64,000 nt of DNA from Psococerastis gibbosa (taxonomy: Eukaryota > Arthropoda > Insecta > Psocodea > Psocidae): assembly GCA_963971405.1 (NCBI GenBank), contig OZ020489.1, positions 39,794,539-39,858,538 on the forward strand, in the 5' to 3' direction. Both the position numbers and the translations under genes were made by a program. The notes under the pieces are model-generated. The model made no database searches. It was not told where the DNA came from and was given only the letters and a program-made list of their open reading frames with translations. Positions 44,222 to 54,960 of this stretch are shown piece by piece (position 1 is the first letter of the stretch; each line of letters starts with the position of its first letter).

Positions 44222-45040
44222 CTGAAAGGACAAAGAATACAAGTTTGACATTTTTGCAACATTCACGCTGACGCACAGATTAACACATTAACTTCATTCT
44301 ACAGTAGATACTTCATACTACAGAGCCAACCACTTCTTAGTAATTTTACCGACACACATTTATGATGGATTGCTATGCTGTGGGATGATGTAAAATGTAG
44401 CAGACAATGAGGAGGCTGTTTACAAACATGGCCAACTCCAAGTTGTAGAATTTTTCAGGAGAGTGGATTTTCTGTTGAAAATTGCATTAAGTTTATAGCT
44501 AACCCTAGACTACTCAGCGCTTCTATGCGCAATATGGCTGCTTTTGTCACTTTATTTTACAACGTGCAGGTGGACATTTTGTAAAAAAATGGAGTTGGCC
44601 ACGTTTGTAACCAAGCTCCTCAAATAAGTGTGCTGAAAAAAAATGATTTTTCTGTCAGGAAATAGGTCGGGAAAATGGCCTAAATACAGGAAAAACCGTC
44701 CCTGGTCTACTTTATCAAACGTCACACATCACAGGAATGGACTTGCGGTAGACGTTGATACATTATTTTCATCTGGAATATACGCAATATACTGAATAAA
44801 TGAGTTGCCTATTAGCAAAAGCAATCCTGTCCACCCAGGTCGATTTTTCAGAAACCGCAAAAAACTGCTGTGCCGCAACGCCATGAGGTATAACATTACA
44901 GTTTTTAAAGCTAATTTTAACAGTATTAGAATTGCTTTTGCGTCTCAATATCTGATTCATCGGATAGAGTATTGAAAAATAAAAAAAAATGGCGCGAATA
45001 TCTCAAAACTGAAAAAAATGGAGAGGATTGCTTTTGCTAA

Positions 45041-45175
45041 GGCGGGGTTTCCACATACGTGAATGGTCAATGAGAAATATGAAATTGACGCTTTAGCAGA
45101 CATTAAAAACATGCTAAAACTGTCTGCTACCACGTCAAAACCATATTTACCATTGACGTATGTACAAACCCCGCC
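45041..45175. mobile_element. Short fold-back MITE in NCKAP1 intron 5, copy 1
   Basis: GGCGGGGTTTCCACATACGT and ATGTACAAACCCCGCC are the ends, with TAA on both sides. The interior shares GCAGACATTAAAAACATGCT with the Harbinger-like hairpins. Confidence 0.85.
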
Positions 45176-45373
45176 TAATAGGCAACTCATATATACGATT
45201 TGTTGAACGTTGCCAATCCCTGTATGGGCCGGTACATACGGACGACTATAACGCCAGCGATGTGCTGAGAAATTGGCCATGGGAGCAAATGGGTTGGTGT
45301 AAAACCACAGAGTCAACTTCAGTAGATTTCTGACGCTGGCTTGTCGCTGACCTCGCAGGTGCACGCTTTGCAA

Positions 45374-45515
45374 ACCGTGGTTTCCACATACGTCAATGGT
45401 CAATGAGAAATATGAAATTGACGTTTTAGAAGCCATTAAAGACATACTAAAAATGTCTGCTAACACGTCAAAACCATATTTTTCATTGACCATTGACGTA
45501 TGTGGAAACCCCGCC
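45374..45515. mobile_element. Short fold-back MITE in NCKAP1 intron 5, copy 2
   Basis: GTGGTTTCCACATACGTCAA and TTGACGTATGTGGAAACCCC are the arms. CAA flanks both ends. It is about 90% like copy 1. Confidence 0.85.
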
Positions 45516-45918
45516 CAAGCCAACGAACCAGAAACATCTGAAGTACGTTCAGAAATAGACAGTTTTCTGCACCAACCAATATCCAACCCATTTCTCAGTA
45601 ATTGGCCAGCGAATGTACTGAGATAAAAACAAACTAAATATAATTTTGAAGTGGCCTTCTAGAATGGCCTTGTATTAATATAATTATCTTGGTTATATGA
45701 TTATATGCCATATTAAAATAATCAGAGGCGTGGTACCGCTTAAGGCAGAGATTTCAAAATATTTAGTAAACAATGTATGACAGCGTCAATTAATTAATTC
45801 CAGTTTCTGCAGCCAAAGGTACGAAAATAGATGAAAAATTCATAAACAAATGCAAGTTTTCGCAAAAAGCAGACTACGTGTTCGGCTGATTTAACACTAT
45901 TCAATGAAATCTGTTTAA

Positions 45919-46313
45919 GAGGATATATGGTACGTAGAAAATAGCCACCCCAAAATTAAATATTTTCATTTTTATTTCATTAACGCAGCAAGTTATAAAA
46001 ATGTTGACTCATTTGTTGTAGAAGTTGTAGAAGACTACTTCGTGCATCATATAATTGGGTATTTTTACATTTCGGTTTTGTAGTTTTTTTCAAAAATCCC
46101 AGATTACGTGAAATTTTAGTCCCCTCTGGTTTTTATGAAAGAACTAAGGTACCCAAAATGTAATATTTTTCCTATTATATGACGCATGACGTAGTCTTCT
46201 ACAACTTTCATGAGCCAAATCTTTAATAACTTGCTTTGTTAAGTAATTAAAAAATTAAAGGTCAATAAAAACAACAAATTTTAGGGTACTAATTTTCTAC
46301 GTAGCATATCCTC
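45919..46313. mobile_element. Terminal-inverted-repeat element in NCKAP1 intron 5
   Basis: GAGGATATATGGTACGTAGA at the left and TCTACG...TAGCATATCCTC at the right are imperfect inverted repeats. The middle carries ACTTTCATGAGCC- and TTGTAGAAGACTAC-type inverted pieces. TAA lies next to both ends. Confidence 0.65.
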
Positions 46314-46388
46314 ATAATGCACTTTACCGGATATTTTGGAAGAAATAACATTTCAGGCACACGATGGCCACCATAGCTATTTTATTAC

Positions 46389-46643
46389 CTTCATTCGGTC
46401 CTCGATATCTTGCTGGGCGGTAATAGCAAACATCGCACCGAACATAGTATTAACCGCTGTGGCAATACAGTGGATATTGTTGGCGTGGCCTTCTAGATTG
46501 GCCTTGTACGCGGAGGTCTCGTTGCGCGCCAACTTGGGGATGGAAACCGCTACAAACACCATTAGCAAACTGGCCAACAGATGCTCGTCTTCGTCCACCT
46601 CATTTTTCTGGTTACGCAATTGAGCTGTCAATGCAGGGTCCAC
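46389..46643 (-). CDS. NCKAP1: NCKAP1/Hem coding exon 5 (residues 964-1048)
   Basis: The acceptor TTTTAG precedes VDPALTAQLRNQKNEVDEDE. The exon carries the conserved blocks SLLMVFVAVSIPKLARNE, LEGHANNIHCIATAVN and EDRMK, then the donor AAG|GTAATA. It is 255 bases, phase 0. The following intron (44222-46388) holds a terminal-inverted-repeat element and two short fold-back MITEs. Confidence 0.96.
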
Positions 46644-46932
46644 CTAAAAAATAAATTCAGAAGACATTTCGATATAAGACCTTTTTGCACTCACTTTTTG
46701 TTGGTCTAGGACCCAGGTATTTAGTTGCTCACTAACACCAGTAATTGTGGCACTTCGCTTACGGTGGCGCATGTCCTACTCCCCTGCCCGGACTACGCTG
46801 GCCCCAGACCTCTTACGCCGCTATCACAAACACTACAACACCTGCTCCATCAGCATAGTTACAAAAAGGAGGCGAAAGGAGCGCCTGATTGTCAAAAAAA
46901 AAACTGTCATACTTACCAAGCAATAAACATAC

Positions 46933-47208
46933 CTTGCACATCAGTCCTGAAGCCGAAGCCATTTCCGCAACAATGAGTGGATCGCCACAAGGGGAATGAT
47001 CCTTGAAGTCAAGCACAGAGCTGACGAGGAATGGGATACGCTGGTCCAGCACGTCTAGCACCGCCTCCTGCGCCAACTGTCGGAAGCTCAGTATGACCCC
47101 GACGATGGTCATGCGTTGGAGAACGTTGTCCACGTGTTTCAGGTGCCGGAACTGCTCCTTCATCACTTCCGGTTTGTCAAAATTTGTACGGAGTTTTATC
47201 AGGACGTC
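46933..47208 (-). CDS. NCKAP1: NCKAP1/Hem coding exon 4 (residues 872-963)
   Basis: The exon begins after TTGTAG with [20 protein letters not shown] and continues through [35 protein letters not shown] and [10 protein letters not shown]. It ends CAAG|GTATGT. It has 276 bases, is phase 0, and joins residues 871 and 964 without a gap relative to the family. Codon use and conservation are ordinary for a functional gene. Confidence 0.96.
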
Positions 47209-47615
47209 CTACAAAAAGTCCGAATAGATGTTTCGTTAAGCAAAACAGTCAATGATGGAGGATGTAGGGGCCAATCCATACGTGGAGCTGAAGAGGGCGT
47301 GCCAGGATCGAGGGAGTGGAGGCATCAGGCAGATCCTACTAGTTGAAGAGGACTTTATAGGCAAGGTTACTGCCCCACATTGAGTCATCTATAAAGAGTT
47401 ATTAAAGAGATAAATTCGAGAATCAAAACTGGGAAATATTGCCAGGAGCCTGTCACAACAAAAACAGAAAAAACACTTGCATATTGGCAGGAGTGTAGGT
47501 GACAGTTATTAAATAACTACAATACTGAGACAAATAATCCCCCTAATAAATTTTGGCCAATCAAATACTAAAACTATCTGGCGCCAAACGCATGAACAAT
47601 CGAAAAAAAACTAAC

Positions 47616-48317
47616 CTTATTTTCCACCACCAACTTCTTCAACTCCTGCACCTGACTCGCAATATGCCACATTAGCGTCTCATTCAGTAACTTCATCCCA
47701 TACGGCCCAATCAGCTCAGCAAGCGCCCGCAGCTCGTTCAAATCCGAAAACTCTTCCGCATTGAACGGAATCGCACCCTCAGCCGTCAAACTAACAAACG
47801 CGCGCTGATTCCGAGAGAAACAAATATTCCCGGCACTGACACGTCGCAGCAAAATCTCGGAATACCACTGCGTGTACAGCGCTGCAATCGTTTTCTCCCC
47901 ATGGCTATCAAGCTGCTGCGTCTGCTGTAGTAAAGCGTTGTTGAAGACACGCGTGATGTCTATGTGAACGTAATTCTCGACCGTCTGCAGGACGTTCATG
48001 TACGCTTGCACGCTCACGAGCAGTTCTGTAGGTTTGGCAATCTCGCTGGTGTCCAAATTAAACATGACCATGCCGACCAATGACCGGGAGAAACGGTTTT
48101 CCAAATGCTGATGCAGATATTCGCGAGGGCTGAATGTGTATTCCCATACGTTGACCGTCGAGCAGTAGTTTATTGCGAAGCAGAGCTCGGTGAGAGCCAT
48201 ATGAAGTTTGTCCATGGTTGTCAAATCCTCGCGAGTGCGACGGTGACTTTCTAGCCCGGGTTTTTGCATTTCCGGTACGCTTTTCTTGTTTTTGTCCTTT
48301 TTCTTGCGATTAACCGC
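47616..48317 (-). CDS. NCKAP1: NCKAP1/Hem coding exon 3 (residues 638-871)
   Basis: The acceptor is TTCCAG and the exon opens [12 protein letters not shown], a lysine-rich linker that is also basic in other family members. Then come [69 protein letters not shown] and [12 protein letters not shown], all recognisable family motifs. It is 702 bases (234 codons), phase 0 on both sides, with donor AAG|GTTAGT. In the ordinary protein this part belongs to the all-helical C-terminal half that packs against the Sra1/CYFIP subunit; that placement is family knowledge. Confidence 0.96.
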
Positions 48318-48381
48318 CTGGAACAATGAGATAGTTCAATTGAGTAGGTAGTTGCTGACAATTTTTTACAATGAGATAGTA

Positions 48382-48565
48382 TTTATTTTTATTTTTTAAA
48401 TAAAAAGATTAATCGCATACAAAAAATTTAATGAATGTATCCGATTGACCTCTTCAGTCGCCTTTGTAGGTTAGTACCCGTGTTGAGTTACGACACGTCT
48501 CCGATCGCTTGGCGTGTAAAGACTCGCACAAGTACAAGCATGCTACCACCTTGCCACCGAAGTCG
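48382..48565 (-). mobile_element. SINE family A, copy 4 (NCKAP1 intron 2)
   Basis: It is an uninterrupted copy with poly(A)-like tail at 48382-48404, in the same orientation as the host gene. Confidence 0.85.
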
Positions 48566-49292
48566 CAAATTTGCTCAATCTGGGGTGAAAATCGTTCGGC
48601 AATCGTTGACGCTTTTGGAAAGGTCTCAGCTTCAATTGAGTAGTTGCCAGTGTTTTAAGATGTTCATGGTTGATCTAATTTGTATGTAATACGACGATCA
48701 CAAGACTTGTGCACATTGTACCTTAGTACAATACTGAGGAGTTTTTGTGCTACCCTCACAAGGTCCGGCTTGAGTGCGACACCCGAAACTATACAGTCTA
48801 CTCTCTCATAGTCCCCTATCTTTTTCACTCCAAGTAAGCTCCTAGTTCGCTGCCCCTTTTTGCACTGTACCTGAGCTGCGTTGCTCACTCATACGTGATA
48901 CACACATAAAAACTGCACTTTCCATAAAAATTAAGGCTCAAACATTTCTAAAATTGCATAAAAAATCTGCCCTATGGCACATACAAATATATATGGGTCA
49001 CTGTTGGGCCATTGGAACAGAAATTCACAGCGTAATGCATGGGACCATCCCGGGTTCAATCAATCAATGGCTCCCGCCGTTCTAGTTAATATCATGGGAC
49101 CGAATAAAAAAAATAAAAATGTAATGGAATGGGTCTGCATTGGTCTTTAGAGCCTTACGGCGGAAACTTCTTATTAATTCATTCGTCCCATTCTATAGTG
49201 TGGCCATCAAAACTTGTATTCCAACACTGAACTTCCACTCAGCAACAAATATCAGACAGGTAAAAGAGCTTAACCTTACTTAACATCTTTAC

Positions 49293-49360
49293 CTGTGTTA
49301 TGAGGGCCACGCAATGTTTCAGTAGCAGTTTGTAATAGCTAATAAAATACCGCTCATTGT
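49293..49360 (-). pseudogene. Partial duplicate of NCKAP1 exon 2 end with its own donor site
   Basis: The minus strand reads KLLLKHCVALITQ then GTAAAG, against [13 protein letters not shown] then GTTAGT at the true exon 2 end. About 40 of 45 bases are identical across the exon/intron junction. Upstream only a short ATGAGCG match is left before a LINE fragment. There is no credible acceptor, so it is likely a relic. Confidence 0.75.
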
Positions 49361-49379
49361 CCATCAGACCGGTTAGAAG

Positions 49380-49530
49380 AGCTAAATTGCTTACAGACCA
49401 TCTCTTAGAAAGCTTTCTACACTGTCACTGAGGCACTAGCACAATGAAAATGACAGAACTACCTGATTTTGATGATATTTTGACGATTTTACTTTATACT
49501 TTCTTGTTGACAACTTGTATAATTTATCAG
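49380..49530 (+). mobile_element. LINE 3' end fragment in NCKAP1 intron 2
   Basis: AGAAAGCTTTCTACACTGTC, CACTAGCACAATG and GACAGAACTACC match the 3' end of the LINE at 28024-28360 in the opposite orientation. It is 5'-truncated immediately next to the exon 2 relic. Confidence 0.8.
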
Positions 49531-49572
49531 AAACACATTATTTAAAGACTACTCAACCAAAAATGGACTAAC

Positions 49573-49798
49573 CTGTGATATGAGGGCCGCGCAATGTTTC
49601 GGCAGCAGTTTGTCGCTCATCGTACACTGCTCGTCACATATCGTAGTGATGATGTTCTTGGCCTCCTTCGCCATCTCATCGAGGAACATGTTAACGACAG
49701 ACAGACTGCGCTCGCGGATGTGATGCCTCTCCTCGGGACAGAGGTCATGCGTGCAGCTCTGGAAGTGGCCGCAGATCAACGGGAATGCTATGATGTAC
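49573..49798 (-). CDS. NCKAP1: NCKAP1/Hem coding exon 2 (residues 562-637)
   Basis: This exon follows an acceptor CTGCAG and completes the Arg codon split by intron 1. It encodes the conserved stretch [18 protein letters not shown], then [26 protein letters not shown] and [13 protein letters not shown]. It ends phase 0 at CAG|GTTAGT. The length of 226 bases keeps frame with both neighbours. A diverged copy of its 3' end, including a donor site, lies 280 bases downstream in the same intron (49293-49360). Confidence 0.96.
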
Positions 49799-50780
49799 CT
49801 GCAGGGATGCCAGTGCTGTATTATTAGCCAACGGACCAACGATATGCAGGAAGAAATAGATGAAACAAGAAGAAGAGGAAGCCCTGGTACTAGAAGAAGT
49901 GTTGAAGGATCAGATGTGGAGAGAGAGAAGGGAGTGGAGGTCATCATAGCTGATTACTTATGATGACGATGACTAACTACTATTAACTACCATGAATGAA
50001 AAATTTTTTCAACTACCTTATGCCTTGGGCGACAACCAGAAAAGGTTGAGCACTTATCGCTCTTGCTAATGACACCCGTCAGATCTCGGCTGGATGAGTC
50101 ATTTACCGATGAGAGGGATATTTCAGCAGTTGCCTCAAATTAGGAGTGAGATCGGACCTGCAACGCCTTGTGAGGCAGTTTGATTCTCACCAGTGCACGG
50201 CCTGTTTGGTAATAGCTCAGACAAGTGCCCATTAAAAAATCAAAATTAACTTTAATTTAAGAACTGATGCATAAAACATTACCCAGAACTCACAAGCCCT
50301 TTGCCTTAAGTGAGTCTCATCCAGGCGAGGCAAGATTAACCGTCTGCACTTCGCAGCGCAAACGATAAAGGAGACAAAAGTGGTCACAGAAATTGAGCTT
50401 GAAGGTTTCAGTTATAAGCAAATCACAGTCATAATAAAGTTATTTAGGTTGCCACACAAGTGCGCAGTAACTTACTGCGCCAGAATCTGTGGGCAATCCT
50501 GCCTGTTGGATTGTACATTTTTTTTTTCATTTGCCGCAATTTTAATTCTTTATGTTGGAGAGCAAAAACTCGATCACACATTTCCTTTGCTAACCTTTGA
50601 TATTTCCTTATTTTTCACCATTATCGGCCTTACCTAGCTTATGGCTAGACTACAACTTTGATTCCATCTAAGACAGGAAGGACACTAGGACAGGTGTTGG
50701 GTCATTTCATCATTTGACTGAACACTTTTAGTGACGTTACATATAAAGTTCGGACGGACACAGTAGTTAAAGCTGCTTAC
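49799..50780 (-). other. NCKAP1 intron 1
   Basis: It is AT-rich and bounded by consensus GTAAGC and CTGCAG. No transposon ends or embedded gene are recognised. Confidence 0.6.
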
Positions 50781-52465
50781 CTATTCTGAGCTGGAAACTC
50801 TAGACACATATGAAACTGCTCCTCAAAAATCTTGCTGTAGAAACAGAAAATGGAAAGATCCGATGTCTCAACGAGCATTTCATCCAAATAGTCCACCATC
50901 TTTGTATGGAATATAGTTTGGTCCATTAATGACGCCAAATCCGCGTTTTCGGACAGGTTCAGCTGCGATCTACCCGATGACGTGTAAGCTTGCAGTCGGA
51001 ACCAATCCAAACGCAACGCCATAAAATTAAACACTTCATTGTCCTCGACTTGTTTCACTGATAAATTGGCAATAGTTTGACAGAAATATGACAAAATAAT
51101 ACTTTCGTCCTCTGGTAGTACCTTCAGGTTTTGTAATTTTGCGTTTAACGCAATCGCATCAAAACCAGCCAAGTATTGCACGTAATACCGTTGCATAACT
51201 TGGCTATACTTTCGAACTAATACCCTTAGTTCCTCCATATGGAATAGTAGCTCAGGTAGCTGTCTATCAACCAAATCCTCGCTGCTTTTTGCTTTATTCT
51301 TCTGCTGTGGAGGGTTATCGTTATGCCGTAACAGCCAGTAGACCTCGTCCCGTGCAAAACTAAGCCCAATAAAAATAAGCAGTGCTTTAGGGCCAAGCAA
51401 TCCTGGTTGATCTGTCAGTATCAGACCAAGCTCTTTTAAGGTAGTCCTTAAAAACTTTCGCCGTTCTCTATGCACGTAGCCAGCCTTTTGGCAAGCTTGG
51501 GTATAGCATTCTTTCACTTCATTAATCCGCTTACTATATCCTTTCAACCCGTCAAAAAATGTCTGTATGTAAGCATGAATGTAAATGACCTCATCGCGGA
51601 ATAACGCTATAACCCAGTTGTTTTCCAAAGCATTGCACCACAGTTTGTTTGTCGCCTCTTGCGAAAGAGCCTGATGAAGTATCATAAAACCGAAAATTAT
51701 CCATCTTTCCATTGTTTCTACTGACAGACATTCGCATGACATTGTGTCGGTTTGCGAGGGTTTAAGTAGTTGGGTAGCATTAGCAAGAAGGCTCAACTTT
51801 TGGTCAGATCTTAATTTATCAGCGGGTAAGTTTCTTCCCAAGTAAACGCTTTTCAATGACATCAGCGCTGTGAAAAGCAGTTTGGTGTGGGGGACAAATT
51901 CTTCAGATAACTTTTTTATCGGAGGGTCATAATCCATAATCATTTCGCCTAGTCTAGGAAAACTGGGGTCCTTTTGATGATGTACCATTTCATAGGCGGC
52001 GTTGAACAACCCCAGAACAGCTTTGCGATCCTCTACCCTCGACAGCAGTACCATTAATGTAACATACTGTGTTACCAGGTCCAAATACGCTTTGGTAAGC
52101 TCAAAGTTTAAAGTAATATTTAGATGAACTTGACATGCGTCCATAGTGGTGAGTAATTCGCAAACATGATCTTTGAAATCCAAAAGGTCAACAAATGTAT
52201 AATAGTAGAGGGATAACGATTTGATTATTTCATTTTGGATGGGCCCAATAGACAAACCTTTAGGATCGATGGTTGGAAATCGCCGTACTATGTATTTTAT
52301 TGAAGATTCCAGTGTTTTGTCTGACAAAAATCCAGGTTTGCTCTTTGCGTCACCGCAAGCCTTTTTAATGTTGTAAATTCTCGTAAGCATGCCATTCCCA
52401 CGGTCCAATAACAGGCTTAGCTTCTCTGCAAGCTTTTGCTGAATAGGAAATACTTGCCGAGCCAT
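50781..52465 (-). CDS. NCKAP1: NCKAP1/Hem coding exon 1 (residues 1-561)
   Basis: This is the first coding exon of the Nck-associated protein 1 (Hem/Kette/NAP1) subunit of the WAVE regulatory complex, which holds WAVE inactive at the membrane and releases it to drive Arp2/3 actin branching on Rac signalling. The reading frame is open for 561 codons. It carries family hallmarks near the start (QQKLAEKL, LLDRGNGMLTRIYNIKKACG), then FKDHVCELL, HRERRKFLRTTLKELGLIL, DQPGLLGPKAL, SFARDEVYWLLRH, QRYYVQYLAGFDA and ETSDLSIFCFYSKIFE near the end. The start is the first ATG after an acceptor-like CTGTAG (exon begin about 52490) and matches the family N-terminus. An upstream ATG at 52488 opens a three-codon uORF. 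The exon ends AG|GTAAGC within an Arg codon. One long exon covers what many separate exons encode in vertebrates. Confidence 0.97.
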
Positions 52466-52490
52466 TGCTTTATTAATTAATAAATCATTT
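52466..52490 (-). promoter_or_regulatory. NCKAP1: NCKAP1 5'UTR segment with splice acceptor and tiny uORF
   Basis: On the minus strand TTTCCTGTAG ends at 52491 and is followed by 25 bases before the NCKAP1 ATG. This looks like a 3' splice site, so the true first (non-coding) exon and promoter should lie further upstream. The leader contains an ATG at 52488 followed by two codons and TAA. Seen: motif and spacing. Inferred: use of the acceptor. Confidence 0.55.
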
Positions 52491-53269
52491 CTACAGGAAA
52501 TAAGTATTTAACTTTTGATACAACACATAATGTAGGTAAACACCAGGGCTGCCAAATGACTTCTGCCCAGGGGGCTGTCAACGCTGTATAAAATGGAATT
52601 TTGCCTTTCTTCCACTAAGAACCGTCTTCTGCTAAGTGGACGGAGATTATTTTTTCCGCACCGCGGCGCTTGCAGCGTTCCCGCTTAAATTCAAATTTTG
52701 GTCTGTAACATTTTAGTTGCCATATTCCAATGGAGATTAATATTATTTTTTTTATATTCCATTATAATGACAGTTGACTGTATTTCAACGCTTATATTAT
52801 GTAATGTGCCATTGGCAGTGTAAAGTCTAATAAGCTTACGTATGATAAGTAGATAAGTATCGGTAATACAGTACGCAGCGTTAGTCAATTGCAGTTCAAA
52901 CGTTAAATTTCCACATTTCAATTTTATTCATATACTTTTATACTGTACTGAACATTCCCATTAATACGGTAGTTTATTTTTACTCTTTGGCGCTACAGTC
53001 TAGAGCCCGTAATGTCCTAAAAAACTTTTTCATAGCCCGTACGTAGCACATTGTTTATTACTCTAGATTATTATTAGTAACCCATTCGTCCTGTGTCGAA
53101 TGCCTAATACCAACGACCAAAATTGATTGTTTTTTCCATTAGCAATCCGTTAAACGTCTTCGATGTCAACTTATGCTATCTACTATACGAGGGATAATGG
53201 ACACTATGAGAGAATGAGCCATGCTCAACATGGACAAAATGTACATAGTCGTATGAATGACTTCACCAA

Positions 53270-53420
53270 GTCAAAACTGAAACCCATGAACGACCTTGGT
53301 CTACTAGGCAAGCCACAGCTACCCGATGCCTTGTAGCCATTGCATCCGTGGTCGTCCCACTACTACCTATTCCTTCTCGATCCCTAGGACTTATCACCCT
53401 TTTGACTGGCATATTAATTG
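53270..53420 (-). pseudogene. LINE tail fragment in hAT-like element 1
   Basis: Plus-strand GCATCCGTGGTCGTCCCACT matches GCATCCGTGGTCGTCCTACA at 61439-61458, which lies in the LINE tail at 61399-61650. The minus-strand frame shows SGTTTDAMATRHR-type sequence. It is short. Confidence 0.55.
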
Positions 53421-53480
53421 AATTGAAACAGCCCACAACCGAGCAATATCGGACTCTTCTTTTGCTAGCTTTCGGCATTT
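53400..53480 (-). pseudogene. Possible THAP-domain first exon
   Basis: The minus strand reads MPKASKRRVRYCSVVGCFNS then INMPVKR and a GTGATAAG donor-like site. The start MPK and the C-x4-C spacing around 'CSVVGC' resemble the first lines of THAP zinc-binding domains, which occur in P-element-type transposases and their relatives. Only about 25 residues are visible, so this is tentative. Confidence 0.3.
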
Positions 53481-53949
53481 TTCTACTAAAACTAAAATCT
53501 AAAATATAATAGTGCCCAGTTGAAAATGCAAACAAAACAATTTCAGTAATGGCTGGTAGGCTGCAAGGCTGGTTGGCGTGCGTCCTTCAGTGATCAGTCT
53601 TTGATTTTGGACTATCTTTTTGAAAATATGTTTCAAATTGAGATTTTAGTGATAGTTTCAGAATTTGTAAAAAAATCATTACAATTTTTAAAATACATTT
53701 TATTCCCATGAATATTTAATTTGACATTTAAATATTTACAAAAGAATTTAACTTGAGCTCTGTTGTTCAAGGAAAGTGGACGGAGAAAAAATTTCCGCTG
53801 CGCGGCGTGGCGCTGCTATCGCGAACTGAATCCCTATCCCGGTGACGAGTCTAGTTATCTGTTGTCTATGCTTCTGCCGTATTCCTCGGAAATTGTTAAA
53901 TAGTTCCTCAGAATACCCCGGAATTTTTTTTAAATGTTGGTTCCCTTTA

Positions 53950-54088
53950 GATGCATATTCCACCAGCGTCAATAGTGATAGTAAATGTAGTATTGACGTG
54001 GGAGCAGACATTTTTAGACTGTCTTAATGTCTTCTACCACGTCAATACCACATTTACTATCACTATTGACGTTGGTCGAATAAGCGCC
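53950..54088. mobile_element. Short Harbinger-like hairpin MITE inside hAT-like element 1
   Basis: GATGCATATTCCACCAGCGT and ACGTTGGTCGAATAAGCGCC are the ends. TTA flanks both sides (53947-53949 and 54089-54091). The core has TGACGTGGGAGCAGACATTT, as in the larger family. Confidence 0.85.
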
Positions 54089-54528
54089 TTATATATGATT
54101 TTTTTCATTTTTGAACACCAAGGATGTTACAAATTAAACTGGATATAAAGTTTGTTTTCATGTAGTATGCTAAGCATAGGCGGATTATTATTATTTTTGA
54201 GAGTATCGACTGCTGTACGTCACCATGCCTACTTCACCAGTTTTCATCTTTTAATCTTGCTAATTTTCAGAAACTAGAGCAGTATAGTCTAAGGCTCCTA
54301 AGCTACACCCACGTATACCATAAGTAGGTACCTTTAATTGTGGCAAATTCAAAATTGGCAGTTGCTGACAATTAAAAATACTTGGAGCGCTGAGAAAAGC
54401 ATTATAGGGGGCTGCGTAACCTTCTGGAGACTGGAGGGGGGGGGGGGCTAGGTTGTTTGGGTTGTCATTATCAGATCTAAGCTGTTCTCCGTAAATCCAA
54501 GCCATTAATGTTATGGTAAACCTGAATT

Positions 54529-54960
54529 AGTGAGGTTTTACACATTTTATCCCCTGGAGAAGGGGGCGCAGTCTCCCCTGCAGAAAAAACAATGATAAAT
54601 AGGCCCAAATTAATGAGGTTTTTCGCATTTTATACCCTGGTGATAGGTGGGTCCGGGGGTCTCCCCCGTAGAAAAAAATTGATAAATAGGCCCAAATTAG
54701 TGAGGTTTTACGCATATTAAACCCTGGAGAATGGGGGGCCGGGGGTTTCCCCCGGAGAAGGAAAATTTATGTATATAGGCCTAGGTCCAAATTAGTGAGG
54801 TTTTACGAATTTTGCAAGCAGTACAGTTGAGATTGTACCGACAAATAAACCTACCACTGAGGGGGTCGGGGGGTCTCCCCCGAAGAAAAAGCTTGAAAAA
54901 ATAGGTCTGAAATAGGCCTATTGGGATCTTAAGCATTTTGAGTAATATATTTTCGTGAAA
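54529..54960. repeat. Tandem array 1 with GGGGGTCTCCCCC palindrome
   Basis: Four to five units of about 85-120 bp begin AGTGAGGTTTTACGCATTTT and contain CCGGGGGTCTCCCCCG or a variant, ending in AATAGGCCCAAATT. It sits within hAT-like element 1. Confidence 0.85.

Larger units (their letters stand above)
52629..53815. repeat. Direct repeat pair inside hAT-like element 1
   Basis: AAGTGGACGGAGATTATTTT plus TCCGCACCGCGGCGCTTGC (52638-52675) recurs as AAGTGGACGGAGAAAAAATT plus TCCGCTGCGCGGCGTGGCGC (53772-53812). The pair may be remnants of an LTR or an internal duplication. Confidence 0.55.

Noticed and set aside
44957-45586. 209-residue minus-strand frame in NCKAP1 intron 5
   Set aside because: It runs through two fold-back MITEs and contains the same peptide twice (SMVNEKYGFDVLADI-like), as expected of repeats. 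It is not a gene.
53263-53535. A full 90-residue protein-coding gene
   Set aside because: The N-terminal part looks THAP-like, but the rest is LINE-tail sequence read through a probable splice donor, so the single frame is not a protein.
52629-53815. LTR retrotransposon bounded by the AAGTGGACGGAG direct repeats
   Set aside because: The repeats are only about 40 bases, diverged, with no TG..CA ends, primer site or pol sequence between them.
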